64,000 bases of DNA from Mycolicibacterium sp. GF69 (GCF_003284965.1 NZ_QMEW01000017.1:1-64000), one strand, 5' to 3'. Numbered from the stretch's first letter, positions 53,217 to 62,045 are shown. Numbers and translations are program-made. The notes: generated by a model from the letters alone, not told the origin.

Positions 53217-55702
53217 GCGGCCTGCTGATCGATCAGCTACGGGCCCACGGTGACAACGTAGCGGTCCGCACCGAGACACAACAGCTGTCCTACGCCGCGC
53301 TGGCCGACCGGGTCCTGACCGCGGCGCGCGACCTCGGTGACAGCCGGCGCCTGGTGTTGCTCGAAACCCGCAACGACATAGACACTTTGGTGCATTATCT
53401 CGGCACGCTCGCCGGTGGTCACGTGGTAGTACCGGTACCGGCCGGACGTGACCACTCCCCGATAGTGCAGGCATACGATCCCGACACCGTCATGAGCGAC
53501 GGAGTTGTCCAGCATCGCCGCCGGGCGGGTCGCCACCGCCTGCACGAGGACCTCGCGGTGCTGATGTCGACGTCGGGCAGCACCGGCTCACCGAAACTGG
53601 TGCGGCTCTCGCACGCCAATCTGTGCTCCAACGCCGCGGCGATCGCCGACTATCTCGATATCCGCGAGACCGACCGCGCGGCAACCACACTGCCAATGTC
53701 GTACTGCTACGGCCTGTCGGTCGTCAACAGCCACCTGGCCCGTGGGGCCGGCCTCATCCTCACCGACCTCTCGGTGACCGACGAGAAGTTCTGGCACCTG
53801 TTCCGCCGCCAGCGCGGCACGTCGTTCGCGGGGGTGCCCTACACGTTCGAGCTGCTCGAGCGGATCGGCTTCGACTCAACGGACCTGCCCGACCTGCGTT
53901 ACGTGACGCAGGCCGGCGGGCGGATGCCGGCCGAGCGCGTGCGGCGGTTCGCCGAACAGGCACGCGACGGAGGCTGGCAGCTGTTCGTCATGTACGGGGC
54001 CACCGAAGCGACCGCCCGGATGGCTTATCTGTCACCGGAATTGGCGCTCTCGAGATCCAGCGCGATCGGTACGCCGATACCCGGTGGTTCCTTCGCGATC
54101 GAACCTGTCGAGGACTACGGCGACGAATCGGTCGGCGAACTGGTGTATCGCGGCCCCAACGTGATGATGGGCTACGCCCACGGCCCAGCCGACCTTGTTC
54201 TCGGCAAGACGGTGGAGTCACTGCACACCGGTGACCTGGCGCGGCGCGCTTCCGACGGGCTCTACGAGATCGTCGGCCGCACCAGCCGGTTCGTCAAGAT
54301 GTACGGCCTGCGTATCGATTTGCAGCGCGTCGAGTCCGCGCTCAGTACCGACGGGATCACCGCCTTCTGCGCCGCCGACGATGATCGCCTCGTCGTCGCG
54401 GCGACGGGCGCATGTGCAGAGCGTGATGTCCAACGCGTCGCGGCTCGGGCTGCCGGCCTGCCGACGTCCGCGGTGCGCGCGGTCGCGGTGGCCGAGCTGC
54501 CGTTGCTGCCCTCGGGGAAACCGGATTACCGACGCGTTCGCGAACTGGCGCTCGGCCGGGTGGCGGCGCCGACGACCGACCTGCGCGCGCTGTTCGCCGA
54601 CGTCCTGCAGATGGATCCGGCGGCCATCACGCCCGACGTGAGCTTCGTCGACCTCGGCGGTAATTCGCTGTCCTACGTGGCCATGTCGGTGCGGTTGGAG
54701 CGTGCGCTGGGGCAACTGCCCGCTCGATGGCAGGAACGGCCGTTGCGCGAGCTCGAGACATTGGCCGAGCCGTCGCGGCGGCGATGGCGGCTGTGGGACG
54801 CGACGGTAGAGACCACCGTGGCGTTGCGAGCCGTCGCGATCGTCCTGATCGTCGGTTCGCACGCCGAGCTCTTCGAGTTGTGGGGCGGCGCGCATCTTCT
54901 GCTCGGTATCGCCGGATACAACTTCGGCCGCTTCTGCCTCACCCCGGTGCCCCGCAACGACCGGTTGCGCCACCTGCGCAACACCATCGGCTGGATAGCG
55001 GTTCCGTCAGTGCTGTGGATCGGCGTAGCGCTGCTGCTGACGCGGGACTACACCTGGACGAACCTGTTGTTGGCCAACAAGTTCCTCGGCCCTCATGACA
55101 GCATGACCGCAGGGCGGCTGTGGTTCGTCGAAGTCCTGGTGTGGACGCTGGTCGCGTTGGCGCTGCTGTTCTGGATCCCGACGATGGATCGCGTTGAGCG
55201 TCAACGGCCGTTCACGATCGCGGTGGCGTTCCTGGTCGTCGGGTTGGCGTTGCGCTACGACGTGCTCGGATGGGACATGGGCCGGGACGCCTGGTTCACC
55301 ATGCTCGCGTTCTGGTTCTTCGCGATCGGCTGGGCGGCGTCCAAGGCCGGCACTGCCGCGCAGCGCGCGCTGCTCACGGTCGTGCTCGCGGTGGCGTTGC
55401 ACGGCTACTTCGACACCACCTTGCGCGAGCTGCTCGTGTTCGGCGGTCTGGCGCTGATGATCTGGTTGCCCACCATCCGCTGTCCCGCGGCGTTGGTCGC
55501 GACGGCCGGCGTCCTCGCCGAAGCCTCGCTGTACACCTATCTGGTCCATTACCAGGTCTACGCGCTTTTCCCAGGCCACCCCGTCCTGGGAGTGACCGCC
55601 TCGCTCGCCGTCGGCATCGTGCTCACCTATCTGGTGACCGTGCTGCGACGACGCCGACGCGCCGGCGCGCAGGATCCGGCCTGGGTACCCGCTGCGCGAT
55701 AG
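53213..55702 (+). CDS. trimodular protein: adenylation - carrier - membrane acyltransferase
   Basis: An 829-residue protein with three parts. Residues about 1-445 form an ANL adenylation domain: P-loop STSGSTGSPK at 119-128, YGATEA at 261-266, HTGD at 338-341, GRTSRFVKMYGLRI at 355-368 and catalytic Lys436 in LPSGKPDYR. About 455-520 is a carrier domain with phosphopantetheine Ser485 in LGGNSLSY. About 530-815 is a multi-helix membrane part opening with RAVAIVLIVGSH, as in acyltransferase-3 (OafA-like) proteins. It would activate an acid, load it on the carrier and transfer it at the membrane. GTG 53213 overlaps the iron ATPase stop, so it belongs to the IdeR-box operon. Substrate and acceptor unknown. 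Confidence 0.85.
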   Translation: MSGLLIDQLRAHGDNVAVRTETQQLSYAALADRVLTAARDLGDSRRLVLLETRNDIDTLVHYLGTLAGGHVVVPVPAGRDHSPIVQAYDPDTVMSDGVVQHRRRAGRHRLHEDLAVLMSTSGSTGSPKLVRLSHANLCSNAAAIADYLDIRETDRAATTLPMSYCYGLSVVNSHLARGAGLILTDLSVTDEKFWHLFRRQRGTSFAGVPYTFELLERIGFDSTDLPDLRYVTQAGGRMPAERVRRFAEQARDGGWQLFVMYGATEATARMAYLSPELALSRSSAIGTPIPGGSFAIEPVEDYGDESVGELVYRGPNVMMGYAHGPADLVLGKTVESLHTGDLARRASDGLYEIVGRTSRFVKMYGLRIDLQRVESALSTDGITAFCAADDDRLVVAATGACAERDVQRVAARAAGLPTSAVRAVAVAELPLLPSGKPDYRRVRELALGRVAAPTTDLRALFADVLQMDPAAITPDVSFVDLGGNSLSYVAMSVRLERALGQLPARWQERPLRELETLAEPSRRRWRLWDATVETTVALRAVAIVLIVGSHAELFELWGGAHLLLGIAGYNFGRFCLTPVPRNDRLRHLRNTIGWIAVPSVLWIGVALLLTRDYTWTNLLLANKFLGPHDSMTAGRLWFVEVLVWTLVALALLFWIPTMDRVERQRPFTIAVAFLVVGLALRYDVLGWDMGRDAWFTMLAFWFFAIGWAASKAGTAAQRALLTVVLAVALHGYFDTTLRELLVFGGLALMIWLPTIRCPAALVATAGVLAEASLYTYLVHYQVYALFPGHPVLGVTASLAVGIVLTYLVTVLRRRRRAGAQDPAWVPAAR

Positions 55703-55730
55703 GCCCAGCGGTCCGCGCGCCGAGAGAAGC

Positions 55731-56534
55731 TCAGTCCCGCTCGGCGATGAGACCCTCCTGTGCCAGCGTGGCTGCGATGACGCCGTCGCTTCGGATCAGG
55801 CTGCCCGTCACGACGCCTCTGCCCCGCGCGGCTGCAGGCGACGTCGACTCGAGCAGATTCCACTGGTCGGCGAACACCGGCTGGTGAAACCAGATCGAGG
55901 AGTCCGTCGTACCGCTGCGGTGTGTCCGCGCCTTCATCGAGTGGCCATGGACCTGCAGGGCGGGATCGATCATGTACACATCGCACGCGTAAACCGCGAT
56001 CAGGGTGTGCAGCAGCGGGTCGTGTGGAAGGGGCACAGTGACGCGCCACCAGAGCCGACGGACGAACTCGCCCGACGAGGTGTCGTCGGCGATCCGGATG
56101 TCCAGTTCGTCGAGCGGCATCGACGGCGCCGGTCCGGCGGGACCGGTCCGGGGCGAGGACTCCGCATCCTGCGGTGACGATGACCGGTGTCCGTGTTCAG
56201 GCCCGCGGGTCGGTACGGCGAACGACACGGTAGCCGTCGTCAACAACCTTGCCTGCTGGTGGGATTCGACGCGACGCGCCGACGACGTGCGTCCGTCGAA
56301 GACGCGGGCGACGGTGTAGTCGACGTCATCCCCGGCTTCCCCACCGCGCAGAAACTGCAGATGCAGATTCGTCGGCAGCCGATCATCGTCGACGGTGCGG
56401 CACGCCGCGGCCAGGCTCTGTGCGACGAACTGTCCGCCGTAGGAACGCTTTCCGGCCGGACCGCTTGCCGGGCCGACCCAGGTGTCGGCCTTCTCGCCGG
56501 GCCGCAGGTCGAGCAGGTTCAGCAGCGTGCTCAC
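55731..56534 (-). CDS. acyl-CoA thioesterase II (TesB-like)
   Basis: Double-hotdog thioesterase, 267 residues. Seen: MSTLLNLLDLRPGEKADTWV, YGGQFVAQSLAAACRTV, HLQFLRGGEAGDDVDYTV, ARRVESHQQARLL, and C-terminal DSSIWFHQPVFADQWNLLES with LIRSDGVIAATLAQEGLI carrying the family Asp/Gln-type region. Hydrolyses acyl-CoAs to free acid and CoA. Convergent with the trimodular gene and overlapping the upstream CoA-transferase by ATGA-type coupling. Confidence 0.93.
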   Translation of the reverse strand: MSTLLNLLDLRPGEKADTWVGPASGPAGKRSYGGQFVAQSLAAACRTVDDDRLPTNLHLQFLRGGEAGDDVDYTVARVFDGRTSSARRVESHQQARLLTTATVSFAVPTRGPEHGHRSSSPQDAESSPRTGPAGPAPSMPLDELDIRIADDTSSGEFVRRLWWRVTVPLPHDPLLHTLIAVYACDVYMIDPALQVHGHSMKARTHRSGTTDSSIWFHQPVFADQWNLLESTSPAAARGRGVVTGSLIRSDGVIAATLAQEGLIAERD

Positions 56535-57751
56535 TCGCCGCGGCCCGTCGCCACGGTGCCCGATGCCACAAGTCCGTCGACCTCCTCGGCGGACATTTCC
56601 AGCCAGTCCCTCAGCACGCCGACCGTGTCATCTCCCAGCGCCGGCGACGCGACCGCGGGCGGATACTGGCCGCCGATCGAAATCGGTAATCCCGGAGCCA
56701 GATAAGTGCCGATCCGCGGCTGATCCAGCGAGGTGAACAACGGGTTGGCGGCGACCCTGTCGTCGGTGGCCGCTTCGGCGAAGCTGCGGTAGCGCTCCCA
56801 CAACACCGACGTGGTCGAAAGTTCGGCGGCGATCTCGTCGGCCGTGTGCGCACTGAACCACTCCGAAAACAACCCGCTCAACGCGTCGCGGTGCAGGAAT
56901 CGCTGCCCCTCGTCGGTGAAATCGGCGCCCAGCGTCTGCGCCAGAGCGGCAACCGCCTTCGCAGTACCCGTCAGCTCGGTGAGGTCCCGGAAGTGCCTGC
57001 CGGTCAGCGCGACCACCATGAACGACGCCCCGTCGCTGCTCAGGAAATCCTGGCCGTACTGGCCGTACACCGAGTTGCCGATGCGCTCGCGCGCGGTGCC
57101 GTTGACCATCACCTCGGTGAAGAACCCGAGGTTGCCGGCCGTGGCCAGCGCGACGTTCTCCAACGGGATGCTGACCCGCTGGCCCTGGCCGGTCGCCTCA
57201 CGGTGCCGCAGGGCGGTCGCCACGGCCAACGCCGTGTAGAGACCACACGCGACATCCCACGCAGGCAGAACGTGGTTGACCGGGGTGGCGAGTTCGGAAG
57301 GACCGGTCACCATCGGAAAGCCGATGCCGGCGTTGACGGTGTAATCGACCCCCGTACCGCCGTCGGCACGCCCGCTGACCTCGACGTGAATCAGGTCGGA
57401 CCGCAGCGCGCTGAGGGTTTCGTACGAATGCCATTGGCGTCCAGCAACGTTCGTGATCAAGACGCCACTGCCGGTGATCAGCCGCTGAATGAGTTGCTGG
57501 CCCTGCTCGGATCGCACGTCGGCTGCCACCGACCGCTTGCCCTTGTTCAGGCCTGCCCAGTAGATGCTTTCGCCGTCACCGGTGACCGGCCATCGCCGAT
57601 AGTCGGCGGCGCCGCCGATCGGGTCCACCCGCGTCACCTCCGCCCCCAGTTGAGCCAGTGTCATCCCGGCCAGGGGAACGGCGACGAAACTCGAAATCTC
57701 GACGATGCGCACGCCGGCCAGCGGCCGCGTCGCGTCTGGTGTGCCGGTCAT
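56531..57751 (-). CDS. family III CoA-transferase (CaiB/BaiF)
   Basis: A 406-residue CoA-transferase. Seen: LAGVRIVEISSFVAVPLAGMTLAQLGAEV (split signature), TRVDPIGGAADYRRWP, NKGKRSVAADV, VLITNVAGRQWHSYE, and HVLPAWDVACGLYTALAVATA. Start ATG 57751 fits the usual N terminus MTGTPDATRPLAG; frames further up run into unrelated sequence. It overlaps the TesB gene by four bases. The pair could control CoA loading and release of a carboxylic acid. Not clearly related to the other CoA-transferase beyond family level. Confidence 0.9.
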   Translation of the reverse strand: MTGTPDATRPLAGVRIVEISSFVAVPLAGMTLAQLGAEVTRVDPIGGAADYRRWPVTGDGESIYWAGLNKGKRSVAADVRSEQGQQLIQRLITGSGVLITNVAGRQWHSYETLSALRSDLIHVEVSGRADGGTGVDYTVNAGIGFPMVTGPSELATPVNHVLPAWDVACGLYTALAVATALRHREATGQGQRVSIPLENVALATAGNLGFFTEVMVNGTARERIGNSVYGQYGQDFLSSDGASFMVVALTGRHFRDLTELTGTAKAVAALAQTLGADFTDEGQRFLHRDALSGLFSEWFSAHTADEIAAELSTTSVLWERYRSFAEAATDDRVAANPLFTSLDQPRIGTYLAPGLPISIGGQYPPAVASPALGDDTVGVLRDWLEMSAEEVDGLVASGTVATGRGE

Positions 57752-57785
57752 CGGGGTCAGTGTAAGCAGTGGGCTCCGACGAGGA

Positions 57786-58055
57786 TCACACGAGTTCGAC
57801 GGCCTCGGCGATGGACGGCAGTACCCTGCTGGGCCGGAAGGGATACCGCTCGACATCGTCGATGCTCGTCGACCCCGTGAGCACCAGAATCGTCTCCAGG
57901 CCCGGCTCTATCCCCGCGACGACGTCGGTGTCCATCCGGTCGCCCACCATCACGGTGCTCTCCGAATGCGCTTCGATCCGATTCAGGGCACTGCGGAACA
58001 TCATCGGGTTGGGATTGCCGACGAAGTAGGGTTCGCGGCCCGTGGCTTCGCGCAC
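57786..58055 (-). pseudogene. C-terminal fragment of a NagD-like HAD phosphatase
   Basis: The 89-residue frame carries only the second half of a HAD-IIA phosphatase: REATGREPYFVGNPNPMMF, TVMVGDRMDTDVVAGIEPGL, TILVLTGSTSIDDVERYPFRPS. Motif I with the nucleophile Asp is absent because an in-frame TGA precedes the first Val, and the motif III Lys of GKPxP is Asn here. The normal family length is over 250 residues, so this is a decayed remnant. Confidence 0.8.
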
Positions 58056-58086
58056 CCCAACAGTCTGTCAGTTCTGACCTGGACCG

Positions 58087-58431
58087 CTAGCCCATCGGCA
58101 GATCGGGCATCTGGACATCGCAGCGGTCGCGGAAGTCGAACGCGGCCTGCCGGACGGCCCGAAGCTCGTCGCGGACCCGCGGATTGGCGTCCAGGTACGC
58201 CTTGATCTCCGTGGTCATCTGCTCCCTGGGCTTGCCCTTGAGGCCGGTGAAGAACGCGTTCACGTCCGGGTGGGTGAACAGGTACGTCGAGGTGCCCGCG
58301 GCAACTCCGGACATGACGCCGGACAGGTCGGCGGCCGTGCAGTTGGGTGGGTCAGCGGCGGCGGGCACCGCCCCGAAAAGGATCGCACCGGCGATCACAC
58401 CGGCGCCGACAGCACTGCGTCGGAACAACAT
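58087..58431 (-). CDS. hemophore-related secreted protein (2)
   Basis: A 114-residue secreted protein with signal peptide (SAVGAGVIAGAILFGAVPAAA) and a helical domain with Cys in PPNCTAADLSGVM and DRCDVQMPD, plus YLFTHPDVNAFFTGLKG and YLDANPRVRDELRAVRQAA. This matches the mycobacterial Rv0203-like heme-binding group. The second of two such proteins in the iron block. No IdeR box was found beside it. Confidence 0.8.
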   Translation of the reverse strand: MLFRRSAVGAGVIAGAILFGAVPAAADPPNCTAADLSGVMSGVAAGTSTYLFTHPDVNAFFTGLKGKPREQMTTEIKAYLDANPRVRDELRAVRQAAFDFRDRCDVQMPDLPMG

Positions 58432-58464
58432 TGGCAGCTCCTTACTCGATTCGTGACGGACTTT

Positions 58465-58761
58465 CTAGCGCGGGCCGCCGCCAGGGCGGCCCGGACGGCC
58501 GATGTCGATGGGCGGCCTGGGATCAAGGATGATGTCGACGCCCCAGTCGTCGCTGCAGTACCACGGGTCGGCGCAATAACCGGGGTAGACGGGTCCGGCC
58601 TGCGGGGCATCGGGCCCGCCGCCGCGCACGGTTCCCTGCGCGCAGACGGTGGCGGCGCCCGCATTGGTGCAATCCGCCCCGGCCAGAGGGCTTATCCCGA
58701 CACCGACCGCACCCATCGTCGCCGCAAGCCCGACCACCACACAAAACTGTGAGAATTTCAC
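58465..58761 (-). CDS. small secreted protein, mycobacterial type
   Basis: A 98-residue protein starting at GTG 58761 (GGGGAAGGGAA just upstream) with a signal peptide (FCVVVGLAATMGAVGVGIS) followed by a short mature part with Cys pairs (ADCTNAGAATVCAQG, YCADPWYCSDDWG) and a Pro/Gly/Arg-rich tail. Similar small exported proteins occur in several mycobacteria, but I know no function. Upstream Met codons would add a tail that hides the signal peptide, so they are rejected. Confidence 0.7.
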   Translation of the reverse strand: MKFSQFCVVVGLAATMGAVGVGISPLAGADCTNAGAATVCAQGTVRGGGPDAPQAGPVYPGYCADPWYCSDDWGVDIILDPRPPIDIGRPGRPGGGPR

Positions 58762-59095
58762 GGCCGGTTCCCTTCCCCTGAACAGATGTTTTACCGCAGG
58801 TCGATACTTCGACGCTGCACCGTGTTTCATTATTTGCGCAGCGTAGATGTATTGATGGCCCATTTCCGGAAATCAGGATTATTGCGCCTGGGTTGCTCAA
58901 CCGGCTTTCGCTCTACGGACAGACCAACCGTCACAATTTTCGATGAAAATGCAACCAGTGAATTGCCACGTCCATAAGCGAGAGCGAAGCCCCCACGCCG
59001 GTGCGGCATCGGCTGGCGCGCGCAAAAATCCCCATATCTTGACGTCCGACGGTGCTAGTGTGCGGCCATCCGGTTTCTCCGAAAAGGGGCGGGAT
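58762..59095. other. AT-rich intergenic region with palindromes
   Basis: This 334-base stretch between divergent genes has no convincing gene. It contains the perfect 12-base palindrome ATTTCCGGAAAT (58862-58873) and the inverted repeat ATTTTC GAT GAAAAT (58936-58950). TAGTGT at 59056-59061 is a possible -10 for the DyP operon. The base composition is lower in GC than its surroundings. Confidence 0.5.
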
Positions 59096-59656
59096 ATGCC
59101 GACAGGTAATCGAGATTGGTCCAAACCGGTCGCGATGGCGATCCCCAAAGAGGGCTACTTCGAACTGGAACGGGGCCGCTACGGCCCAGTGTTTCCCAAG
59201 ACACCAGCCTGCTACGGCTTCTCGATCATCGCCAAGGTCAAGGCGGGCCGTGAGGAAGCGGTCCGGGCCTACGGCAAGGAAATCGAGAAAGCCGTCGCCG
59301 GTAATCCCGAGGTACTGGCACCTCTGCGGCTCCATTATCTGAGGTGGCAGTTGTTCGACGTGGGTTCCGGACTGCACTTCCAGTATCAGGGCATCTTCGA
59401 CACCGACTTCGACAAATACACCGAAGATGCGGTGCAACTGTTCAGCCAGACCGGCATAACAACGGTGTTCACAAACCTCGAGGGCTTCCCCGAAGACTGG
59501 AAGGAGAACCCGGAGGCGTTCGTGAAATTCGTTCGGGAACATCAGGTTCCCAGCTTCCTGGAGTACGGCGAGTATCCCTATGTGACTGCCGACGAGATCA
59601 AGAAGGCGTTGCGCCTCAAGGCGGCCTTCTCCACCATGCTCGACCAGATGCAGTGA
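59096..59656 (+). CDS. uncharacterised protein in the DyP operon
   Basis: A 186-residue cytoplasmic protein with no signal or membrane segment. The pattern ACYGFSIIAKVKAGREEAVRAYGKEIEKAV followed by LRLHYLRWQLFDV and HFQYQGIFDTDFDKYTEDAVQLF suggests a ferredoxin-like dimeric alpha/beta barrel, the fold to which DyP domains themselves belong. It precedes the DyP gene by 16 bases in the same direction. No catalytic motif is recognised; a helper or cargo-like role for the peroxidase is a guess. Confidence 0.7.
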   Translation: MPTGNRDWSKPVAMAIPKEGYFELERGRYGPVFPKTPACYGFSIIAKVKAGREEAVRAYGKEIEKAVAGNPEVLAPLRLHYLRWQLFDVGSGLHFQYQGIFDTDFDKYTEDAVQLFSQTGITTVFTNLEGFPEDWKENPEAFVKFVREHQVPSFLEYGEYPYVTADEIKKALRLKAAFSTMLDQMQ

Positions 59657-59672
59657 CCGGCCAGGCTGGGGT

Positions 59673-61016
59673 GTGGCACTGACCGTGGGCGACCTCGAAC
59701 TCGACGACATTCAGCACATCCTGCTGACGCGGACACCGGCCATCACAGGACGCTACGAATTCCTGACCTTCGACACACCGGCTGGTGGTCGTGCGTGGCT
59801 GGGCACACTGCTCGACAAGGTCGAATCCGCAGCAAGCGTGCCCGTGACAATGGACACCACGCGGCGATGGGTCACGCTGGCCTTCACGTCAACGGGTTTG
59901 CGCGCCCTCGGGGTCCCGGAACAGTCGCTGGCCACGTTCCCCGACGCGTTCCGGGAGGGAATGGCCTCGCGCGCAGATATTCTCGGCGACTCCGGTGACA
60001 ACCATCCGGAGAACTGGGTCGGCGAACTGGCGAGCGAGGACCTTCACGCCATCGCAGTCCTGTTTGCGCGTGACGACGAGCAGTGCCGGATGTCCATCGC
60101 GCAGCACGACAACCTACTGGCGCATACAGACGGTGTGCGCAGCCTCTCGCATCTCGATCTCAACGCAACCCCGCCGTTCAACTACGCCCACGACCATTTC
60201 GGCTTCCGTGACCGGTTGTCCCAACCGGTAATGAAGGGTTCCGGTGAAGAACCGACGCCAGGTTCCGGTGCGCCACTCGAGCCGGGCGAATTCATCCTCG
60301 GCTATCCCGATGAAGAAGGGCCGGTGACCGATCTCCCCCAGCCCGAGACGTTGTCGCGAAACGGTAGTTACCTGGCCTACCGCCGACTTCAGGAACACGT
60401 CGGGAGGTTCCGCGACTACTTGAGGGCCAACTCCGAAACCGCGGACGACGAGGAGTTGCTCGCCGCGAAATTCATGGGGCGCTGGCGAAGTGGTGCACCA
60501 TTGGTGCTCACGCCCGATCATGACGACCCCGAACTGGGCGCTGACCCGATGCGCAACAACGACTTCAACTACCAGGAAATGGATCCGTTCGGATACGCGT
60601 GCCCGCTCGGCTCGCATGCCAGGCGGCTCAACCCTCGCGATACCGCGCATTTCATGAACCGCCGCCGGATGATCCGTCGCGGTGCGACATACGGCCCCGC
60701 ACTACCCGACGGTGCGCCCGACGACGGCGTCGATCGTGGCATCGCTGCGTTCATCATCTGTGCCGACCTGGTGCGCCAATTCGAGTTCGCGCAGAACGTA
60801 TGGATCAACGACAAGACTTTCCACGAGCTCGGAAACGAGCACGACCCAATTTGTGGAACGCAGGACGGCACACTCGACTTCACTGTGCCGAAGCGGCCTA
60901 TACGCAGAGTGCACAAGGGCATTCCGGCGTTCACCACCCTGCGGGGCGGCGCCTACTTCTTCCTGCCCGGGATAGGTGGATTGAGGCACCTCGCCACACT
61001 GGGAGGTACGTCATGA
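59673..61016 (+). CDS. DyP-type peroxidase
   Basis: Heme peroxidase of the dye-decolorizing family, 447 residues. Seen: ELDDIQHILLTRTPAI opening, Asp near 180 in HFGFRDRLSQP where the family has GxxDG, proximal heme His near 315 in CPLGSHARRLNPRD, and FIICADLVRQFEFAQNVWIN with the C-terminal GGAYFFLPGI. The GxxDG motif is altered (GFRDR), which may shift activity, but the Asp is kept. No signal sequence. ATG of the next gene overlaps its stop as ATGA. Start is GTG 59673. Confidence 0.92.
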   Translation: MALTVGDLELDDIQHILLTRTPAITGRYEFLTFDTPAGGRAWLGTLLDKVESAASVPVTMDTTRRWVTLAFTSTGLRALGVPEQSLATFPDAFREGMASRADILGDSGDNHPENWVGELASEDLHAIAVLFARDDEQCRMSIAQHDNLLAHTDGVRSLSHLDLNATPPFNYAHDHFGFRDRLSQPVMKGSGEEPTPGSGAPLEPGEFILGYPDEEGPVTDLPQPETLSRNGSYLAYRRLQEHVGRFRDYLRANSETADDEELLAAKFMGRWRSGAPLVLTPDHDDPELGADPMRNNDFNYQEMDPFGYACPLGSHARRLNPRDTAHFMNRRRMIRRGATYGPALPDGAPDDGVDRGIAAFIICADLVRQFEFAQNVWINDKTFHELGNEHDPICGTQDGTLDFTVPKRPIRRVHKGIPAFTTLRGGAYFFLPGIGGLRHLATLGGTS

Positions 61017-62020
61017 GCACCACCGCTCGCACATACAACCAAGGCCACATCTCGCGCGAACACGACGGCCACAGACGAATCAGCATCTACTGGACATGGA
61101 GCTACCCGTGGGAAGCGCAGCGCGACCCGGCCGAGATGTACAACCGGTTCTCCACGATGACCGAAGTCCGCAATGCGCTATGGCCCAACTATGAAACCGT
61201 CGAGTACGACGAAGCCCATTTCCTGCAAGGAATCGCCGGAACCCTGGAGCTCTTTCACCGATCGACATTGGCATTCCAAGAGCTTGCCGGCGAGACCACC
61301 GGCCATCCAGTCGCGGTGTTCCAGCGCATCGACCAGGCAGGTTACCTACTGCCAATCGACGAGCGAATCCTCAACGACACCGACACGCTGATGGTTTTCG
61401 GTCTCGACCACGTGCTGTCCCAACAGCAAGCCAATGCTGACGAGATCGCGGCGATCGAGCAATGGCTCCGACGGGAGGGCACCTGCCTGCTCCTCGCACC
61501 GCATCACGACGTCGGCTTCACCGACGACTTCGACCAACGCCAGGTGGAGTTCGCGCACCACGGTGATCCCCTGGTGCCACGCCAGCAGCGGTTCGGCCAG
61601 TACACCAGGTCGTTGATGAACGCGCTCGACGTCCCGGTCCACAACACCTGGGGGCTCCGGCCAGCGGTGATCGAGGAAACCCGAGAGATAGCCCCGTTGA
61701 CGGGATTCCGCGATCTCGACGACGCCCGACTGCTCGACAACGTCACGACCTTCAACTTCCATCCGCACCTACCCCACTACGAGCTGACAGCGCCCGCGAG
61801 CGACGCCGTTCGGGTACTCGGCCGCCAGCGCGTAGACCCGACCAGACCGCACCCGTTCACCGCCGAGGGGAATACGGAATTCAACGCACTGATCTGGATG
61901 CCGCCGATCGGTCAGCGCGCCGGTGACATCGTCCTGATCGATTCGACGCACTTCACCACGTTGTTCGGCGGCACCGAGAGCCTGCGCAACCTCTGGCACA
62001 ACCTTGCAACCATGCGATGA
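61013..62020 (+). CDS. uncharacterised protein, possible glutamine-amidotransferase-like fold
   Basis: A 335-residue soluble protein coupled to the DyP gene by ATGA. The middle part, LMVFGLDHVLSQQQ followed by IAAIEQWLRREGTCLLLAPHHDVG, resembles the class I GATase-like or ThuA-like layout in which a strand is followed by a helix and then by a G-rich turn; the catalytic Cys of GATases is absent. The C-terminal half has several His-rich strands (FNFHPHLPHYEL). The function is unknown; fixed linkage to DyP suggests a partner in the same oxidative step. Confidence 0.6.
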   Translation: MSTTARTYNQGHISREHDGHRRISIYWTWSYPWEAQRDPAEMYNRFSTMTEVRNALWPNYETVEYDEAHFLQGIAGTLELFHRSTLAFQELAGETTGHPVAVFQRIDQAGYLLPIDERILNDTDTLMVFGLDHVLSQQQANADEIAAIEQWLRREGTCLLLAPHHDVGFTDDFDQRQVEFAHHGDPLVPRQQRFGQYTRSLMNALDVPVHNTWGLRPAVIEETREIAPLTGFRDLDDARLLDNVTTFNFHPHLPHYELTAPASDAVRVLGRQRVDPTRPHPFTAEGNTEFNALIWMPPIGQRAGDIVLIDSTHFTTLFGGTESLRNLWHNLATMR

Positions 62021-62045
62021 AACTCACCTGTCACGGGAGATCTTG

